A stretch of 16,423 nucleotides of DNA from CAZFBR01 sp035353495 [NCBI: uncultured bacterium] (GTDB lineage: Bacteria; DAOPZR01). Location: NCBI GenBank assembly GCA_964517215.1, contig CAZFBR010000056.1:1-16423 (forward strand), in the 5' to 3' direction. Numbering within the stretch: the first letter of the stretch is position 1; each line of letters starts with the position of its first letter. Both the position numbers and the translations under genes were made by a program. Shown here in pieces: positions 14,229 to 16,423 of the stretch. The notes beneath the pieces were generated by a model, which saw only the letters and a program-made list of their open reading frames with translations, was not told the origin of the DNA and searched no databases.

Positions 14229-14250
14229 GTGCTATAACAAGTAGTACACG
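14226..14250. promoter_or_regulatory. Probable YtrA-type operator
   Basis: AGTGTG (14226-14231), 13 bp, TACACG (14245-14250). The known B. subtilis YtrA site, as I recall it, is AGTGTA-13 bp-TACACT, so the spacing is identical and 10 of 12 half-site bases agree. It covers the end of the -10 box and the start of transcription, just upstream of the GntR gene, which fits autorepression. Confidence 0.7.
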
Positions 14251-14259
14251 GGGGCGTGA

Positions 14260-14661
14260 ATGCACTGGGCGGTTGACCCGCAGGCGGGGGAACCAATCTA
14301 CCGTCAGCTGATGGGGCAGATTAAGCGCGGCATTGCCACGGGGGCGCTGGCGGCCGGGGCGAAACTGCCGTCGGTGCGCGATCTGGCCAAATTGCTGGTT
14401 ATCAATCCGAACACCATTGTCAAAATCTATACCGAACTGGAACGCGAAGGACTGCTGCTGACACGGCGCGGGCTGGGCACCTTCGTTGCCGGCGCCAGTA
14501 CCCGGTTGAGCCGGGCGGAGCGGGAACGGCTGGTGAGCCAACGGCTTGACGGGGCGATCGTCGAAGCGGTCAATCTCGGCCTGACCGCGGCTGATCTGCA
14601 TCGTCTGCTGGCGGCGCGCTGTGCTCGTTTCGATTGTGAGCGGGAGAAGAACGTTGGCTGA
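14260..14661 (+). CDS. GntR-family repressor, YtrA subfamily
   Basis: 133 residues. The N-terminal winged helix-turn-helix (about 10-76) has IYRQLMGQIKRGIATGAL, LPSVRDLAKLLVINPNTIVKIY (the recognition helix region) and a GLLLTRRGLGTFV wing. The short C-terminal part (about 55 residues, RLSRAERERLVSQRLDGAIVEAVNLG) is the small dimerisation arm of YtrA-type regulators, too short to bind metabolites like FadR- or HutC-type members. It should repress its own operon through the operator at 14226-14250. The ATG follows GGGGG at 5-9 nt. The ATPase gene overlaps its last 8 bases, so repressor and transporter are made together. The inducer is unknown; related systems respond to cell-wall antibiotics. 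Confidence 0.92.
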   Translation: MHWAVDPQAGEPIYRQLMGQIKRGIATGALAAGAKLPSVRDLAKLLVINPNTIVKIYTELEREGLLLTRRGLGTFVAGASTRLSRAERERLVSQRLDGAIVEAVNLGLTAADLHRLLAARCARFDCEREKNVG

Positions 14662-15571
14662 CGCTGCGGCGGTGCGCGGCCTGACGCGCTATTTCGGCGA
14701 TCACTGCGTGCTCAACGGCGTGGACCTGCGCCTGCCGGTGGGGAGCATTTACGGCCTGCTCGGGCGGAATGGTGCGGGCAAAACGACGCTGATCAAGATC
14801 CTGCTCGGGTTCCTGCGCCCGACGCGCGGTACGGCGTCGCTGCTGGGCAGCCCGGCGGACCGGCTGCCGCTCGCTGTTCGCGCGCGGGTCGGGTATCTGG
14901 CCGAAGGACATCATCTGTACGGCAGCATGACCATCGACGAACATTACCGTTTCACCAAACCGTTCTATCCGCGCTGGTCAGACGATGCATACCGCCGCCT
15001 GCTGGCGTATTACGAGCTGCAACCGAAGCGCAGAGTGGGAACGCTGTCGCGCGGGCAGCAGGCGCAGGTGTCACTGGTGCTCTGCCTCGCGACGCAGCCG
15101 GAACTGCTGATTATGGACGATCCGACACTGGGGCTCGATCCCGCGGTGCGCCGCGAGTTCCTCGACTCGATGATCACGCTGATCCAGCAGGAGGGTCGCA
15201 CCATCCTGTTTTCGTCGCACATTCTCGGGGATGTCGAGCGGATTGCAGACCATATCGGCATCATCGAGCAGGGCGAGCTGCTGGTCGACTGCCCGCTGGC
15301 GACGCTGCAGGAGCGGGTGCGGTGCGTGACCATGACCTTTGCCGGCGAACCGCCGGCGGGTATGGATGTGCCGGAACTGCTGGCGGTGCGGCGGGTCGAG
15401 CGAACGCTGCACCTGACCGTCACCCGCTACGACGCGGACCTTCATGCGCGGCTGGCGATGCTGCAGCCGGCAACGCTGGAGGTACAGCAAATGAATCTCG
15501 AAGAAATATTCCTCGCCTACACCAGCGACTATCGCCGGCTGGCGCAGCAGCGGAGTGCCGCATGTTTGTAG
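14654..15571 (+). CDS. ABC transporter ATPase (YtrB/CcmA-like), TTG start
   Basis: 305 residues from the TTG at 14654, which has GGGAG at 7-nt spacing; a GTG at 14621 is in frame but lacks a ribosome site. Numbering from the TTG: Walker A GRNGAGKT (37-44), signature LSRGQQAQ (131-138), Walker B LLIMDDPTLGLD (151-162) with Asp156 in the catalytic Glu position, and H-loop SSHIL. DDPT is common in this ABC-2 export subfamily. The C-terminal 90 residues form the extra domain typical of it. It powers the membrane subunit encoded next, whose ATG overlaps this stop by 10 bp. The TTG start and overlaps on both sides imply strong translational coupling and low, matched expression. Confidence 0.9.
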   Translation: MADAAAVRGLTRYFGDHCVLNGVDLRLPVGSIYGLLGRNGAGKTTLIKILLGFLRPTRGTASLLGSPADRLPLAVRARVGYLAEGHHLYGSMTIDEHYRFTKPFYPRWSDDAYRRLLAYYELQPKRRVGTLSRGQQAQVSLVLCLATQPELLIMDDPTLGLDPAVRREFLDSMITLIQQEGRTILFSSHILGDVERIADHIGIIEQGELLVDCPLATLQERVRCVTMTFAGEPPAGMDVPELLAVRRVERTLHLTVTRYDADLHARLAMLQPATLEVQQMNLEEIFLAYTSDYRRLAQQRSAACL

Positions 15572-16239
15572 CCCTGCTGCGCAAGGAACTGCGCCAGCTG
15601 CGCCTCTGGGGGCTGGCGGCTGGCGCGGTGCTGCTGCTGTACGCGCTGGGCCAGACCGACGCCATGCAGCGCCTGCTGCAAGGCAGTGGAATGGTGAATT
15701 ATAATCCATTGTACTCGGCACAATCGCCGTTTCTGCAAAATGACGGTTTTGGCGAGGCGTATAGTGTGCTGATGATGCTGTGCGGCATCATGCTTGGATT
15801 CGCGCAGATCGCCGGTGAGCAGATGCGCAAGACCTGGCAGTTCCTGCTGCATCGTCCGGTGTCACGCGGTTTAATCCTCACGGCAAAATTGCTGGCAGGG
15901 ACACTGTGGTACGCGGTGGCGGTCGGTGTACCACTGGCGTTGCTGTCCGGGTACGCCATTGTGCCGGGGCATTACGCGGCGCCATGGCGGTTCAGCATGC
16001 TCTATCCGTTCGCGGTGATGGCGATGGCCGGCTGGTTGGGATATCTCTCCGGTGTGCAGATGGCGCTGCGGCGTGCGCGTTGGTACGGCACGCGTTTTGC
16101 CGCCCTACCTGCTGCCGTTTTATTGGCCATGCTGGCATGGATTCAAGACACACTGCTGGCAGCGTGCATCCTCCTGATGATGGGTGCGCTGCTGCTGATC
16201 TGGGCGGCGATCGTGGCGATATACCGGCGGGAGATATAG
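15562..16239 (+). CDS. ABC-2 type transporter permease
   Basis: 225 residues from the ATG at 15562, preceded by GGAG. About six hydrophobic segments: 15-31, 67-86, 108-133, 149-170, 182-195 and 198-220. EQMRKTWQFLLHRPVSRGLILTAKLLAG (after helix 2) is the family's amphipathic coupling segment that contacts the ATPase. The upstream frame stays open inside the ATPase gene but is not used. It should form the pore of an exporter with the preceding ATPase. The substrate is not evident; envelope-acting peptides or lipids are likely from relatives (inference). A further membrane gene follows after 2 bp. Confidence 0.87.
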   Translation: MFVALLRKELRQLRLWGLAAGAVLLLYALGQTDAMQRLLQGSGMVNYNPLYSAQSPFLQNDGFGEAYSVLMMLCGIMLGFAQIAGEQMRKTWQFLLHRPVSRGLILTAKLLAGTLWYAVAVGVPLALLSGYAIVPGHYAAPWRFSMLYPFAVMAMAGWLGYLSGVQMALRRARWYGTRFAALPAAVLLAMLAWIQDTLLAACILLMMGALLLIWAAIVAIYRREI

Positions 16240-16241
16240 CG

Positions 16242-16423
16242 ATGCAACGATTGCGGAGTTGGTTCTGCCGGACAACGCTGCCGATACTGCTGCTGGTGAC
16301 GGTCTTCGTGATTCTTATGCAGACCGTGCTGATCGGTGTCAGTTCTTTCCCGCAGGAGGCATCGAGGGCAGTATACAGCAAGTCGCTGGAAGTCGCACGT
16401 GACGGCTCATTGTACTACTCGCA
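16242..16423 (+). CDS. Membrane protein of the GntR-ABC operon, 3' end beyond the window
   Basis: 60 codons are visible with no stop. The ATG at 16242 follows the permease stop by 2 bp and has GGGAG 8 nt upstream. A short basic start (QRLRSWFCR) leads into one hydrophobic helix (residues about 13-33, LPILLLVTVFVILMQTVLIG), then a polar segment (SSFPQEASRAVYSKSLEVA) that is probably extracytoplasmic. This could be a second permease-like subunit or an accessory extracellular-domain protein; too little is present to name it. Confidence 0.75.
   Translation, partial: MQRLRSWFCRTTLPILLLVTVFVILMQTVLIGVSSFPQEASRAVYSKSLEVARDGSLYYS

Overview
The window is GC-rich (clearly above 60% by eye). It carries 13 intact or partial protein genes plus one permease gene interrupted by a stop codon. 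A C-terminal-Phe outer-membrane barrel protein and several lipobox lipoproteins point to a diderm (Gram-negative) bacterium. TAG, TGA and TAA-type termination looks normal, since several genes end in TAG, so no recoding is implied. Promoters fit a housekeeping sigma factor (TTGAC[G/C]-17/18-TAnnnT). I cannot assign a phylum. I see no rRNA, tRNA, CRISPR array or transposase.

Layout. (1) 1-1200, plus strand: the 3' part of a probable RiPP precursor (nitrile-hydratase-like leader, then a Gly/Asn-rich core of 12-residue repeats), followed by a PAP2-type membrane phosphatase. (2) 1340-3953, minus strand: an amino-acid-type ABC operon of permease, ATPase and lipoprotein binding protein. The permease has an in-frame amber codon at the conserved Gln ending its EAA loop. 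The ATPase carries an extra C-terminal RsbW-like ATPase fold. The binding protein has its two lobes in swapped order. (3) 4245-5962, plus strand: an outer-membrane barrel protein and an exported endonuclease I. (4) 6169-7125, minus strand: a three-helix membrane protein that I do not recognise. (5) 7271-8762, plus strand: an ABC_sub_bind-type lipoprotein and a YchJ-like SEC-C protein. (6) 8855-9595, minus strand: a family 2 glycosyltransferase. (7) 9791-9881: a multi-hairpin intergenic repeat. (8) 9992-14138, plus strand: lipoprotein, CHASE2 adenylate cyclase, lipoprotein. (9) 14260-16423, plus strand: a YtrA-type GntR repressor with its operator, an ABC ATPase, an ABC-2 permease and the start of another membrane protein.

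Functional reading. Three paralogous ABC_sub_bind lipoproteins lie within 7 kb with no cognate permease or ATPase, and two of them bracket a cyclase whose sensor domain faces the periplasm. This suggests, as inference only, a ligand-sensing cAMP module. The other notable candidates are the repeat-core RiPP precursor and the ABC operon that combines three oddities. The last operon looks like a self-repressed drug- or envelope-stress exporter of the YtrABC kind.
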